From positions 5,888-69,887 of the forward strand of contig DATGGU010000134.1 in assembly GCA_035308365.1 (NCBI GenBank): 64,000 nucleotides of DNA. Direction: 5' to 3'. The notes under the pieces were generated by a model. It had not been told where the DNA came from and made no database searches. It saw only the letters and a program-made list of their open reading frames with translations. The number at the start of each line of letters is the position of its first letter. The first letter of the stretch is position 1. A program made the translations under genes and the position numbers. Below are positions 22,844-30,573 of this stretch, in pieces. Source of the stretch: PALSA-505 sp035308365 (GTDB lineage Bacteria; Actinomycetota; Actinomycetes; Streptosporangiales; Streptosporangiaceae).

Positions 22844-23706
22844 CCGTCTTCGGTCAGGCCCTCGCGGAGCTGGGCCAGCGTCCTGGCCAGCAGCCGGGAC
22901 ACGTGCATCTGCGAGATTCCCAGCTCGGCCGCTATCTGCGACTGCGTCATGTTCCCGAAGAAGCGCAGCAACAGGATCCGCTTCTCCCGGGGCGGCAGCC
23001 GTTCGAGCAGCGGCTTGAGCGATTCCCGGTACTCCACGCCCTCCAGCGCGTCGTCCAGCATCCCGAGCGACTCGGCCACGGCCGGCGCGTCGTCGTCACC
23101 GGAGTCCGGGGCGTCCAGCGACACCGTGGAATACGCGTTCGCGGACTCCAGGCCCTCCAGCACGTCCTCGTCGCTCATCTGCAGGTGCGCGGCGAGCTCG
23201 GCCACGGTCGGCGCCCGGCCCTCGCGCTGGGCGAGGTCCCCGATGGCCTTGGTGAGCGCCAGCTTCAGCTCCTGAAGCCGGCGCGGGACGCGGACCGCCC
23301 AGCCCTTGTCGCGGAAGTGCCGTTTGATCTCGCCGACGATGGTCGGCGTCGCATAGGTGGAGAACTCCACGCCCCGGGACAGGTCGAACCGGTCGATGGA
23401 CTTGATCAGGCCGATGGTGGCCACCTGGGTGAGGTCGTCGAGCCACTCACCCCGGTTCCTGAACCGCCTGGCCAGGTACTCGACCAGGGGCAGGTGCAGC
23501 TCGACCAGTTCGCCGCGCAGCCGCAGCCGCTCCGGATCATTGTCGTCGAGCGTGGCAAGCTGCTCGAACAGCTCGCGGGCCCGCGCGCGGTCCTCCTCCG
23601 CATGCGTGGACCTGACCACGGCAACCGCGGGAACGTCGGTGATGTCGACGTCCGCGGACAGGATCTCGGTTTCCCTGGGCACCGGGACCCTGGCTTCCTC
23701 GGTCAT
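22840..23706 (-). CDS. sigF: SigB/SigF-family stress sigma factor
   Basis: A 288-residue group III sigma factor. Region 2 has LVEYLARRFRNRGEWLDDLTQVATIGLIKSIDRFD (shown in part), the -10-binding EFSTYATPTIVGEIKR and FRDKGWAVRVPRR; region 3 includes REGRAPTVAELA; region 4 ends in the helix-turn-helix TQSQIAAELGISQMHVSRL. In Streptomyces the equivalent position holds SigH, an osmotic/stress factor. It overlaps the upstream anti-sigma gene (ATGA), a typical partner-switch arrangement. No anti-anti-sigma gene is in the window. Confidence 0.88.
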   Translation of the reverse strand: MTEEARVPVPRETEILSADVDITDVPAVAVVRSTHAEEDRARARELFEQLATLDDNDPERLRLRGELVELHLPLVEYLARRFRNRGEWLDDLTQVATIGLIKSIDRFDLSRGVEFSTYATPTIVGEIKRHFRDKGWAVRVPRRLQELKLALTKAIGDLAQREGRAPTVAELAAHLQMSDEDVLEGLESANAYSTVSLDAPDSGDDDAPAVAESLGMLDDALEGVEYRESLKPLLERLPPREKRILLLRFFGNMTQSQIAAELGISQMHVSRLLARTLAQLREGLTEDG

Positions 23707-24149
23707 CCCGCCCCCGCGAGACCGCGGACCTTGCGCAGCATGATCGTCACCCGGTCACCGGGGCCGACGCGTGAGTCCACGCTGCCCGCCAGCGCCGACA
23801 GCACGGTCCAGGCGAACGTGTCCTTGGCCGGGGGCTTGCCCAGCGTGGACTCCGCCGACACGGCGATGGTCATGGTGTCGCGGCTCAGCGTGAAATCGCA
23901 CTCCAGGGTCGTGCCCGCCACGGCCTGGGCCAGGAGCATGGCGCAGGCCTCGTCCACCGCGATCCTCAGGTCCTCGATCTCGTCAAGCGTGAAATCCAGG
24001 CGCGCGGCCAGCCCGGCCGTGGCGGTGCGCAGCACCGACAGGTAGGCGCCTTCCGCGGGCATCCGGATTGTTACGTGGTCACGCGTCGTGGGCGGCGACA
24101 GCGTGCCAGTTCCTGGCGCGGACGCCCACGGCGTGCTCTCTTCGGTCAC
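23703..24149 (-). CDS. rsbW: RsbW-type anti-sigma factor (HATPase_c_2)
   Basis: A 148-residue GHKL-fold serine kinase/anti-sigma factor. VRTIR-like strand DHVTIRMPAEG is followed by the N-box helix DLRIAVDEACAMLLAQA. The G-boxes are weak, as often in this family. GTG 24149 is chosen because AGGAG stands just upstream; an in-frame ATG at 24170 lacks one. It binds the SigF-type factor encoded immediately downstream with overlapping stop and start codons, and would be freed by an unlinked anti-anti-sigma protein. Confidence 0.82.
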   Translation of the reverse strand: MTEESTPWASAPGTGTLSPPTTRDHVTIRMPAEGAYLSVLRTATAGLAARLDFTLDEIEDLRIAVDEACAMLLAQAVAGTTLECDFTLSRDTMTIAVSAESTLGKPPAKDTFAWTVLSALAGSVDSRVGPGDRVTIMLRKVRGLAGAG

Positions 24150-24286
24150 ATCACTCCTCAGCCGGCCCATGCTCGTACTGTTTGCAACTTACCGTCCACC
24201 GGCCAGCAGTTGGACACGGCGCGCGGCGATCAGATGACTGGCAGCCTGCCGGGCAAAGGCAGCGCGGCAGGCCAGAATGCCCCTCA

Positions 24287-24342
24287 ACGTAGCAGTCCGG
24301 ATCGCCGCCGCCCATCTCCGGCGGCGATCCGGACTGCTACGT
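24287..24342. terminator. Very long perfect hairpin downstream of sodN
   Basis: A 24-bp perfect stem (24287-24310 with 24319-24342, arms including GTAGCAGTCCGGATCGCC) closes an 8-base loop CCCATCTC. It begins 40 bp after the sodN stop. A second, weaker hairpin lies at about 24238-24276. No T-tract follows, but it is the best terminator candidate for sodN. Confidence 0.7.
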
Positions 24343-24382
24343 GACGCTATGCCCGGCCTGGGGCCGGGGTGGAACCAGGGGC

Positions 24383-24787
24383 TCAGGCCTGCTTGGTCTC
24401 CCAGAAGATCTTGGCAATCTCGTCGATCTTGGCCAGCAGTTCCCCGGCCTTGGCGACGTCGTTGCTCCCCTTCGTGCCGGCCGCGCCGGCCAGCTTGGTG
24501 GCCTGGTTGAACAGCTCGTGAAGCTGCGGGTACTTCTCGAAGTGCGGCGGCTTGAAGTAGTCCGTCCACAGCACCCACAGGTGGTGCTTGACCAGCTCGG
24601 AGCGCTGCTCCTTGATGATGACAGCCCGGGTGCGGAACTCGGGATCCTCGTTGTCCCGGTACTTCTCGATGATGGCCTTGACAGACTCCGCCTCGATCCT
24701 GGCCTGGGCCGGGTCGTAGACACCGCAAGGCAGGTCACAGTGGGCATAAACGGTGGTCTTAGGTTCGAGGAGACGTGCGAGCCTCAT
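24383..24787 (-). CDS. sodN: Nickel superoxide dismutase precursor
   Basis: A 134-residue precursor. After a 15-residue leader (MRLARLLEPKTTVYA) comes the nickel hook HCDLPCGVY: the mature His1, Cys2 and Cys6 bind nickel, and Tyr9 gates the active site. The remainder forms the four-helix bundle of the hexamer. ATG 24787 follows GAAGGGGAA. The leader must be removed by the SodX protease, encoded divergently 88 bp away. Streptomyces sodN is repressed by Nur with nickel; I did not find a convincing Nur box. Confidence 0.95.
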   Translation of the reverse strand: MRLARLLEPKTTVYAHCDLPCGVYDPAQARIEAESVKAIIEKYRDNEDPEFRTRAVIIKEQRSELVKHHLWVLWTDYFKPPHFEKYPQLHELFNQATKLAGAAGTKGSNDVAKAGELLAKIDEIAKIFWETKQA

Positions 24788-24819
24788 CGTTCCCCTTCTT
24801 TCGTATCGGATCATTGGGT

Positions 24820-24837
24820 ACAGGGTCCGACCCGACC
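24820..24837. promoter_or_regulatory. Inverted repeat between sodN and sodX
   Basis: AGGGTC ... GACCCT arms separated by six bases lie in the 88-bp divergent gap. It could be an operator acting on either gene; no regulator is identified. Confidence 0.35.
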
Positions 24838-24875
24838 CTACCCCGCGGGCCATCCGACACACGTGCGAGGGATAC

Positions 24876-25181
24876 ATGCGCTGGCCGCTGCTGCGCGCCG
24901 CCGTCGCCGAACGGTCCATGCAGCCCACCCTGCTGCCGGGTGACTGGCTGCTGATCCGCCGTTCCCGGCGCATCAGGCCCGGGCAGGTCGTCGTCGCCCG
25001 CCATCCCGCCCGGCCGGCGCTGCTGCTGGTGAAGCGGGTGATCCGGCACGAGCCCGGTGGCTGGTGGCTGGAGTCAGACTCCCCTGACGAGGGAGTGGTG
25101 GACAGCCGCAACTTCGGGCCGGTGCCACCCAGCCTGATCGAGGGCGTCCTGCTGCTGCGCTATCGCCGGGCCAGGCGCTAG
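24876..25181 (+). CDS. sodX: Nickel-SOD maturation protease SodX (S26 family)
   Basis: A 101-residue minimal signal-peptidase-fold protease. The catalytic Ser is S14 in ERSMQPTL and the general-base Lys is K53 in LLVKRVI; GDWLLIRR and DSRNFGPVP are further S26 boxes. There is no membrane anchor, which suits cleavage of a cytoplasmic leader. ATG 24876 follows GAGG. Its divergent position next to sodN makes the substrate clear: the bond before His1 of NiSOD. Confidence 0.9.
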   Translation: MRWPLLRAAVAERSMQPTLLPGDWLLIRRSRRIRPGQVVVARHPARPALLLVKRVIRHEPGGWWLESDSPDEGVVDSRNFGPVPPSLIEGVLLLRYRRARR

Positions 25182-25188
25182 ACGAAAG

Positions 25189-25215
25189 CTGGGCCCCGCC
25201 TGTTGGCGGGGCCCA
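25189..25215. terminator. Bidirectional terminator between sodX and the permease gene
   Basis: Stem CTGGGCCCCGCC / GCGGGGCCCAG with a short loop TGTTG, placed between convergent stop codons. Confidence 0.7.
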
Positions 25216-25248
25216 GCGTGGCCGGCGTTCCGAACCGGGTAGCAAGGG

Positions 25249-26934
25249 TCAGACGGCGGGAAGTTCCTTCTCCATCTGCTCGGAGGTCTCGGCCTGCCGC
25301 TCGACCAGGTTGAGCATCTCTTCCCTGGGCAGCCGGGTCATCTGCGCCCAGAGGTAGATCGCCAGGGCGAACACGGCGACGATCAGCATGTCCCACCAGA
25401 ACGGGATGTTGTTCCTGGCGCTGCAGCTCGCGCCCGCCCCGGCCGCACCCGAACTGCAGTAGCGGCCCTGCCAGGAGATGATGCCCATCCCGATCAGGAA
25501 GACCGGCAGCCACTGCGCCGACTTCCAGTCCAGCGGCGGCCGCTTCGGGTCGAACATCATGGACAGGCCGATCAGCACGTAGCCGATCACGATGCAGATG
25601 CCGAGCTTCCACACGGTGTCGAAGCCCGACCAGTAGATGATCTCGCAGGCGAAGATGAATGCCAGCGGCGACAGCACGGCCGCCCCGGGCAGCCGGTACG
25701 GCCGGCTCGCCTCGGGAACCTGCTTGCGGAAGGCGCCCAGCGACAGCGGCGCGCCGGCGTACATCAGCAGCGAGGCCGAGGTGACCAGGTTGACCAGTTG
25801 CTTCCAGCTCGGGAACGGGAGCAGGAACAGCAGGCCGAGCAGGAACGCGAGGATCAGGCTGACCCACGGGACTCCGCGCTTGTCGACCTTGGCGAAGATC
25901 TGCGGGAAGTAGCGGTTCCTGGCCAGGCCATAGCCGACGCGCGAGGTCGAGGTCTCGTACATCAGGCCGGTGCCGAACGGAGAGATGAACGCGTCCAGCC
26001 GCAGGAGGATCGAGAGCCAGGCGAACCCGGCCAGCCCCGCCAGCCCGGCGAACGGCGCGATGGCGGCCTGGCTGGTGGTCGGGAAGTGTGCCCATCCATG
26101 CGCGAGCAGGCTGTGCGGGAGCGCGGCGATGTACACGACCTGCAGCAGGGTGTAGACCAGGGCGGCGATGATGATCGCGCCGATGATCGCCCGCGGCAGG
26201 TTCCGCTGCGGGTTCTTGATCTCGCCGGCCAGTTGGTCCGCCTGCTCGAAGCCGAGCAGGGCGAACACGATGCCGGCCGTGGGGAGCGCACCGAACACGG
26301 CCTGCCAGCCGAACGGCGTGAAGCCGCCCACGTTGAAGTTGTTCCCGTGGAACTTGGTGAACAGCACGATGATGGCCAGCACCGGAATGGCGACCTTCCA
26401 CCAGGTGATGCCGGCGTTGACCTTGGAGAACAACCTCATGGCGAGGAAGTTGATCGCGGTGAAGATCGCCATCAGGGCGATCGTCAAGGCGAAGCCGGGC
26501 CCGGTGGTGACCTTCGTCGTCGAGTTGTAGATGACGAAATGGTGTGAGTCGAACCAGTACTGCCCGTACTGCATCACCGCGAAGCACTCGATCGGCGCCA
26601 CGCAGACCGCCTGCAGCCAGGAGAAGAACCCGAACGATATCCCGGCGACGCTGCCGTAGGCGTAGTGCGGGAACCGGGCGGTCCCGCCGGCCACCGGGTA
26701 CATCGCGCCCAGTTCGGCGTGGACGAGCGCGAGGACGATGATGATGACCGCGGCGATTCCCCACCCCAGGATGGCCGCGGTGCCAGCCGCCGTGGCCGCG
26801 TAGAACGCGCCGAACAGCCAGCCGGAGCCGATGAGTGAGGTCTCGGACGCCCACATCGCGCCGATCAGGCCCATTTCCCGTTTCAGGCCAACGTCTGCTG
26901 GCTTGGTGGGAGTGACTACGGACTGAGTTGCCAT
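25249..26934 (-). CDS. APC-superfamily amino acid permease
   Basis: A 561-residue permease with about 12 to 14 membrane segments. The first helix carries SETSLIGSGWLFGAFYA, the unwound substrate-binding segment of APC transporters; VAGGTARFPHYAYG and FALLGFEQADQLAGEIKNPQRNLPRAI are family consensus blocks. It resembles actinobacterial permeases for amino acids or amines; the substrate is unknown. ATG 26934 has GAAGG eight bases upstream. An extracellular loop near the C-terminus contains two Cys (CSSG and SCSAR). Confidence 0.82.
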   Translation of the reverse strand: MATQSVVTPTKPADVGLKREMGLIGAMWASETSLIGSGWLFGAFYAATAAGTAAILGWGIAAVIIIVLALVHAELGAMYPVAGGTARFPHYAYGSVAGISFGFFSWLQAVCVAPIECFAVMQYGQYWFDSHHFVIYNSTTKVTTGPGFALTIALMAIFTAINFLAMRLFSKVNAGITWWKVAIPVLAIIVLFTKFHGNNFNVGGFTPFGWQAVFGALPTAGIVFALLGFEQADQLAGEIKNPQRNLPRAIIGAIIIAALVYTLLQVVYIAALPHSLLAHGWAHFPTTSQAAIAPFAGLAGLAGFAWLSILLRLDAFISPFGTGLMYETSTSRVGYGLARNRYFPQIFAKVDKRGVPWVSLILAFLLGLLFLLPFPSWKQLVNLVTSASLLMYAGAPLSLGAFRKQVPEASRPYRLPGAAVLSPLAFIFACEIIYWSGFDTVWKLGICIVIGYVLIGLSMMFDPKRPPLDWKSAQWLPVFLIGMGIISWQGRYCSSGAAGAGASCSARNNIPFWWDMLIVAVFALAIYLWAQMTRLPREEMLNLVERQAETSEQMEKELPAV

Positions 26935-27192
26935 ATCCGAACCTTCTTCCGGTCCGCGTATGCGAGCCATATGCCCGTGCGTAGGGTAGGGCTCATCGTA
27001 ATGATCTTTACGGTGCCTGAAAAGTGGTCAACTCGCATCTTTTTCGTAACGCGGGCCGGGCTGGCGAGATCATGGACGAACCTCACCCCGCGCCCGCACA
27101 GCCTGCGCGAACACGCTTAGGAGCGGTCGCATCCCATGCTGTTTCTTACCCTCGGCGGCTGCCCCGGTAACGCATCGGGCCCGCAATACGCT

Positions 27193-27783
27193 CTAGATGG
27201 CTGGGGCCGGTATAGCGGCACCGCCGCCGGTGCGCCGGCGCTCTCTGAGCGCGGTCAGATTGACCCGGGACGAGCACCTTACCGAGCAGTAGCGCCGGGA
27301 CCCGTTCGTGGTGGTGTCGATGAAGACCTGCTGGCAGGAAGGGGCCGTGCAGAACCTGAACCGGCAGGTGCCGTGCCTGGTGAGCATCGCCGCGAGGCCC
27401 ATGGCGGCGGCCGCCGCGTACCGGTCGCAGACGCAACCGCTGGGCGCCAGGTGCAGGTGCCAGGGCTCGCCGTCGTGCCCGGAGATCTGTGGATGGGCCG
27501 GGTGCCGCACGAGCAGGCCATTCAGCCGGTCAACCGCTTCGGCGCCATTCCCGGCCGCGCATGCGGAGAATATCTCCCGCAACTCGGTCCGCAGCCCGCG
27601 CATCGCGTCAAGATCACCGCGGGTGGTGCCGCTGTGTGCAAACTCAAGATCGGTCAGCAGCGCGCGGAGTCCATCGAGGCTAACGATATTGCCTCTGGCC
27701 GGTTCGCCATCAGTTCCTTCTTCACCGTCGGCAGCGCTGTTTGCCAAGCGCACGGCGAGTTCAGCGTAGGAGCTGAGATCCAC
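27193..27783 (-). CDS. CGNR-type (ABATE domain) zinc-finger regulator with a divergent motif
   Basis: A 196-residue protein with an N-terminal ABATE-like region beginning YAELAVRLANS and a C-terminal zinc ribbon CTAPSCQQVFIDTTTNGSRR (split here), then YCSVRC. CGNR proteins end this ribbon with C-G-N-R; here the position reads CSSRVNLTALRERR, so the naming motif is lost while the four cysteines remain. These are stress-linked, probably DNA-binding proteins; targets are unknown. It is divergent from malic enzyme. Confidence 0.75.
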   Translation of the reverse strand: MDLSSYAELAVRLANSAADGEEGTDGEPARGNIVSLDGLRALLTDLEFAHSGTTRGDLDAMRGLRTELREIFSACAAGNGAEAVDRLNGLLVRHPAHPQISGHDGEPWHLHLAPSGCVCDRYAAAAAMGLAAMLTRHGTCRFRFCTAPSCQQVFIDTTTNGSRRYCSVRCSSRVNLTALRERRRTGGGAAIPAPAI

Positions 27784-28112
27784 TCTTGCTTCCTAGTGCG
27801 GTGAGTCCGCGGTAAGGGGCAATGCCCGTCACTGAGTATTACAGACTTGCGGGCAGTACGCGATCATTCGTAAAACAAGGGCCTTTACTTTACACCTGCT
27901 GCCGGGCCCCAAGCGGGACATGTTGATTTTTGTCATCGGCGTGTCGCCCGCGGCTTGGGCCGCTCCTGGGACACCGAGCGCGTTGTGGCACAATAGCGAC
28001 ACGGGTGACCCCCGTACCGCGACAGACATCCGCGGCGTGTTGGCAGCCCACCGGCAGCTACCGTGCTCGGCCGGCAGGCCCGCGGAGTCCTCCTTTTCCC
28101 ATGGGGGTCACT
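27784..28112. other. Divergent promoter region between the CGNR-type gene and malic enzyme
   Basis: About 330 bp without a gene. The stretch 27830-27925 is AT-rich for this genome and suits promoters. A TTGTG-GCACAA inverted repeat lies near 27983-27994. No reliable -10/-35 pair or riboswitch was identified. Confidence 0.45.
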
Positions 28113-29291
28113 ATGGCCGCAGAGCCAATCTTCACCCATACCTACGATCCGGTCTTCCTGCTGCATCGCGGCGGCAAGATCGCGATGCACTCGTCCGTCC
28201 AGGTCGCCGACGCCGACGACCTGGCCATGGCCTACACGCCCGGCGTGGCCAGGGTCTGCGACGCCATCGCCGAGGCGCCCGAGCTGGCCAGCCGCTACAC
28301 CTGGGTGGCGAACACCGTGGCCGTGGTCACCGACGGCACCGCGGTGCTCGGCCTCGGCGACATCGGCCCGGCGGCGGCCATGCCGGTCATGGAGGGCAAG
28401 GCGCTGCTGTTCAAGCGCTTCGCCGGGGTGGACGCGGTGCCAATCTGCCTGGACCGCACGGACACCGATGGCATTGTCGCCACCGTGGCCGCGCTGGCGC
28501 CCAGCTTCGGCGGCATCAACCTGGAGGACATCTCCGCGCCTCGCTGCTTCGAGGTGGAGGACCGGCTCAGGGAGCTGCTGGACATCCCGGTCTTCCACGA
28601 CGACCAGCACGGCACCGCGATCGTCACGCTGGCCGCCCTGCGCGGTGCGGCCCGGCTGGCCGGGCGCGAGCTGGGCGAGCTGCGCGCGGTCGTGGCCGGG
28701 GCCGGCGCGTCCGGCGTGGCGGTCACGAAGATCCTGCTGCGGGCCGGCATCGGCGACATCGCGCTGGCCGACAGCAAGGGGATGATCTACCGGGGCCGGG
28801 ACGGGCTGAACCCGGTCAAGGCCGCGCTGGCCGAGGTCACCAACAAGACCGGGCACACCGGGTCGACCGAGGAAGCGCTGCGCGGTGCGGACGTGTTCAT
28901 CGGGCTGTCCGGTAGCACGGTGCCGGAGCCGGCCATCGCCGCCATGGCCCCGCGCTCGATCGTGTTCGCGCTGTCCAATCCCGAGCCGGAGGTGCACCCG
29001 GACCTGGCCAGGGCGCACGCCCTGGTGGTGGCCACCGGGCGCAGCGACTTCCCGAACCAGATCAACAACGTGCTGGCCTTCCCCGGCGTGTTCCGCGGCG
29101 CGCTCGACGTGCGCGCCGCCGCGATCACCGAGGGGATGAAGCTGGCTGCCGCCGGCGCGCTGGCCGGCCTGATCGGCGATGACCTGGCGCCGGACTACGT
29201 CATCCCCGGCGCGTTCGACGAGCGGGTCGCGCCAGCGGTGGCCGCCGCCGTGGCCGCCCAGGCCCGGGCCGAGGGAGTCGCCCGCGCCTGA
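28113..29291 (+). CDS. maeB: NAD(P)-dependent malic enzyme
   Basis: A 392-residue short-form malic enzyme converting malate to pyruvate and CO2. AYTPGVARVCDAI and the catalytic Lys/Asp blocks MEGKALLFKRFAGVDA and VFHDDQHGTAIV are present; the Rossmann motif is VVAGAGASGVA. It lacks the phosphotransacetylase domain of enterobacterial MaeB. Start ATG 28113 is preferred (GGGGG five bases upstream), with ATG 28101 in frame. It stands alone and is followed by a tandem-repeat spacer. Confidence 0.9.
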   Translation: MAAEPIFTHTYDPVFLLHRGGKIAMHSSVQVADADDLAMAYTPGVARVCDAIAEAPELASRYTWVANTVAVVTDGTAVLGLGDIGPAAAMPVMEGKALLFKRFAGVDAVPICLDRTDTDGIVATVAALAPSFGGINLEDISAPRCFEVEDRLRELLDIPVFHDDQHGTAIVTLAALRGAARLAGRELGELRAVVAGAGASGVAVTKILLRAGIGDIALADSKGMIYRGRDGLNPVKAALAEVTNKTGHTGSTEEALRGADVFIGLSGSTVPEPAIAAMAPRSIVFALSNPEPEVHPDLARAHALVVATGRSDFPNQINNVLAFPGVFRGALDVRAAAITEGMKLAAAGALAGLIGDDLAPDYVIPGAFDERVAPAVAAAVAAQARAEGVARA

Positions 29292-29304
29292 CCGCCCGTC
29301 CGGC

Positions 29305-29503
29305 GCCAGTCACTTACCGCCCGGGCGCGGCCATTCATCGCCCCGGGCGGCACTCGCAACCCCGGGCGGCACTACCCGGCGCTGGGCACCTGCCGCCCGG
29401 GCGCGGCCATCTATCGCCCGGGCGGCACTCGCAACCCCGGACGGCACTACCCGGCGCTAAGCACCTGCCGCCCGGGCGCGGCCATCCATCACCCGGGCGG
29501 CTA
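29305..29503 (+). repeat. Tandem 75-76 bp intergenic repeat, about 2.6 copies
   Basis: Units start at about 29311, 29387 and 29462, each opening with CACYTRCCGCCCGGGCGCGG and continuing with ATCGCCCGGGCGGCACTCGC in the two complete ones. They fill the gap between malic enzyme and the MDR oxidoreductase. Each unit holds GC-rich inverted motifs (GCCCGGGCGG), so it could fold, but no coding frame is shared. Confidence 0.8.
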
Positions 29504-29514
29504 GGGTTCTTCGC

Positions 29515-30477
29515 ATGTTCGCTGTTACCGCTGCGCGCTTCAACGCCGAGGATCCGCTCGCCGGGCTGGAACTGGGGGAGCGGCCGGATCCCACACCGCC
29601 GGACGGCTGGACGACGGTCACGGTCAAGGCCACATCGCTGAATCATCACGACGTGTGGTCGCTGCGCGGTGTGGGGCTCGCTGAGGACCGCCTGCCCATG
29701 ATCCTTGGCTGCGACGCCGCCGGGCTCGACGAGAACGGCAACCCCGTCGTGGTCTACGGAGTCGTCGGCGACGCCACCGGCGGCGACGAGACGCTCGACC
29801 CGAAACGTTCTCTGCTGTCCGAACGCTACAACGGCACGTTCGCCGAGAAGGTCGCGGTGCCCCGGCGCAACCTGCTGCCCAAGCCGGACGCACTGTCCTT
29901 CGAGGAGGCCGCCTGCCTGCCGACGGCCTACCTGACGGCGTACCGGATGCTGTTCGGCGCGGCCGGGGCCGAGCCAGGCGCGACCATCCTGGTCCAGGGC
30001 GCCGGTGGCGGGGTGGCAACCGCGCTGATCCTGCTCGGCCGGGCCGGCGGGTACCGGATCTGGGTGACCAGCCGCAGCGAGGCCAAACGGGACCGCGCGG
30101 TCAAGCTCGGCGCCGACCAGGCGTTCCCGACCGGGGAGCGGCTGCCCGAACGGGTGGACGCGGTGATGGAGACGGTCGGCGAGGCGACCTGGAAGCATTC
30201 GCTGCGCGCGGTCAAGCCGGGCGGGCGGATCGTGGTCTCCGGCGCGACCAGCGGCCCGGCCCCATCGGCCGACCTGACCAGGGTGTTCTTCCTTCAGCTC
30301 TCGGTGGTCGGCTCGACCATGGGCTCACGCGACCAGCTCGGCCGGCTCATGCGGTTCTGTGAGCAGACCGGGGTCCGGCCGCTGATCGACCGGGTGCTGC
30401 CGCTGACTCAGGCCGGGGACGGCTTCGCGGCCATGGCCTCGGGCGATGTGTTCGGCAAGATCGTGTTCACCGTCTAG
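29515..30477 (+). CDS. Zinc-free MDR oxidoreductase (quinone oxidoreductase-like)
   Basis: A 320-residue medium-chain dehydrogenase. LNHHDVWSLRG is the N-terminal GroES-fold block, ILGCDAAGL the substrate loop, LVQGAGGGVATALILLGRAGG the NADPH Rossmann motif and VVSGATSGP a C-terminal block. The structural-zinc cysteine cluster is absent, placing it with quinone oxidoreductase or enoyl reductase-like members. ATG 29515 comes only 12 bases after the tandem repeat. Substrate unknown. Confidence 0.82.
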   Translation: MFAVTAARFNAEDPLAGLELGERPDPTPPDGWTTVTVKATSLNHHDVWSLRGVGLAEDRLPMILGCDAAGLDENGNPVVVYGVVGDATGGDETLDPKRSLLSERYNGTFAEKVAVPRRNLLPKPDALSFEEAACLPTAYLTAYRMLFGAAGAEPGATILVQGAGGGVATALILLGRAGGYRIWVTSRSEAKRDRAVKLGADQAFPTGERLPERVDAVMETVGEATWKHSLRAVKPGGRIVVSGATSGPAPSADLTRVFFLQLSVVGSTMGSRDQLGRLMRFCEQTGVRPLIDRVLPLTQAGDGFAAMASGDVFGKIVFTV

Positions 30478-30493
30478 CGCCGGGCAACAGCAC

Positions 30494-30527
30494 GCGGCCC
30501 GCCACCCCACCGGGAGTGGCGGGCCGC
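30494..30527. terminator. Bidirectional hairpin terminator
   Basis: Perfect 12-bp stem GCGGCCCGCCAC / GTGGCGGGCCGC with a 10-base loop lies between the convergent oxidoreductase and secreted-protein genes. Confidence 0.75.
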
Positions 30528-30573
30528 ACGCCGCTGGCCCGGACGGCCACGCAGCCTGCTCCGCTGAGGTGGA

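Noticed and set aside
24788..24875. Nur box controlling sodN
   Set aside because: No TTGCA-type dyad is present; only an AGGGTC/GACCCT inverted repeat of unknown meaning was seen.
29305..29503. CRISPR array reading of the tandem repeats
   Set aside because: The units are contiguous 75-76 bp repeats with no unique spacers and no cas gene nearby.
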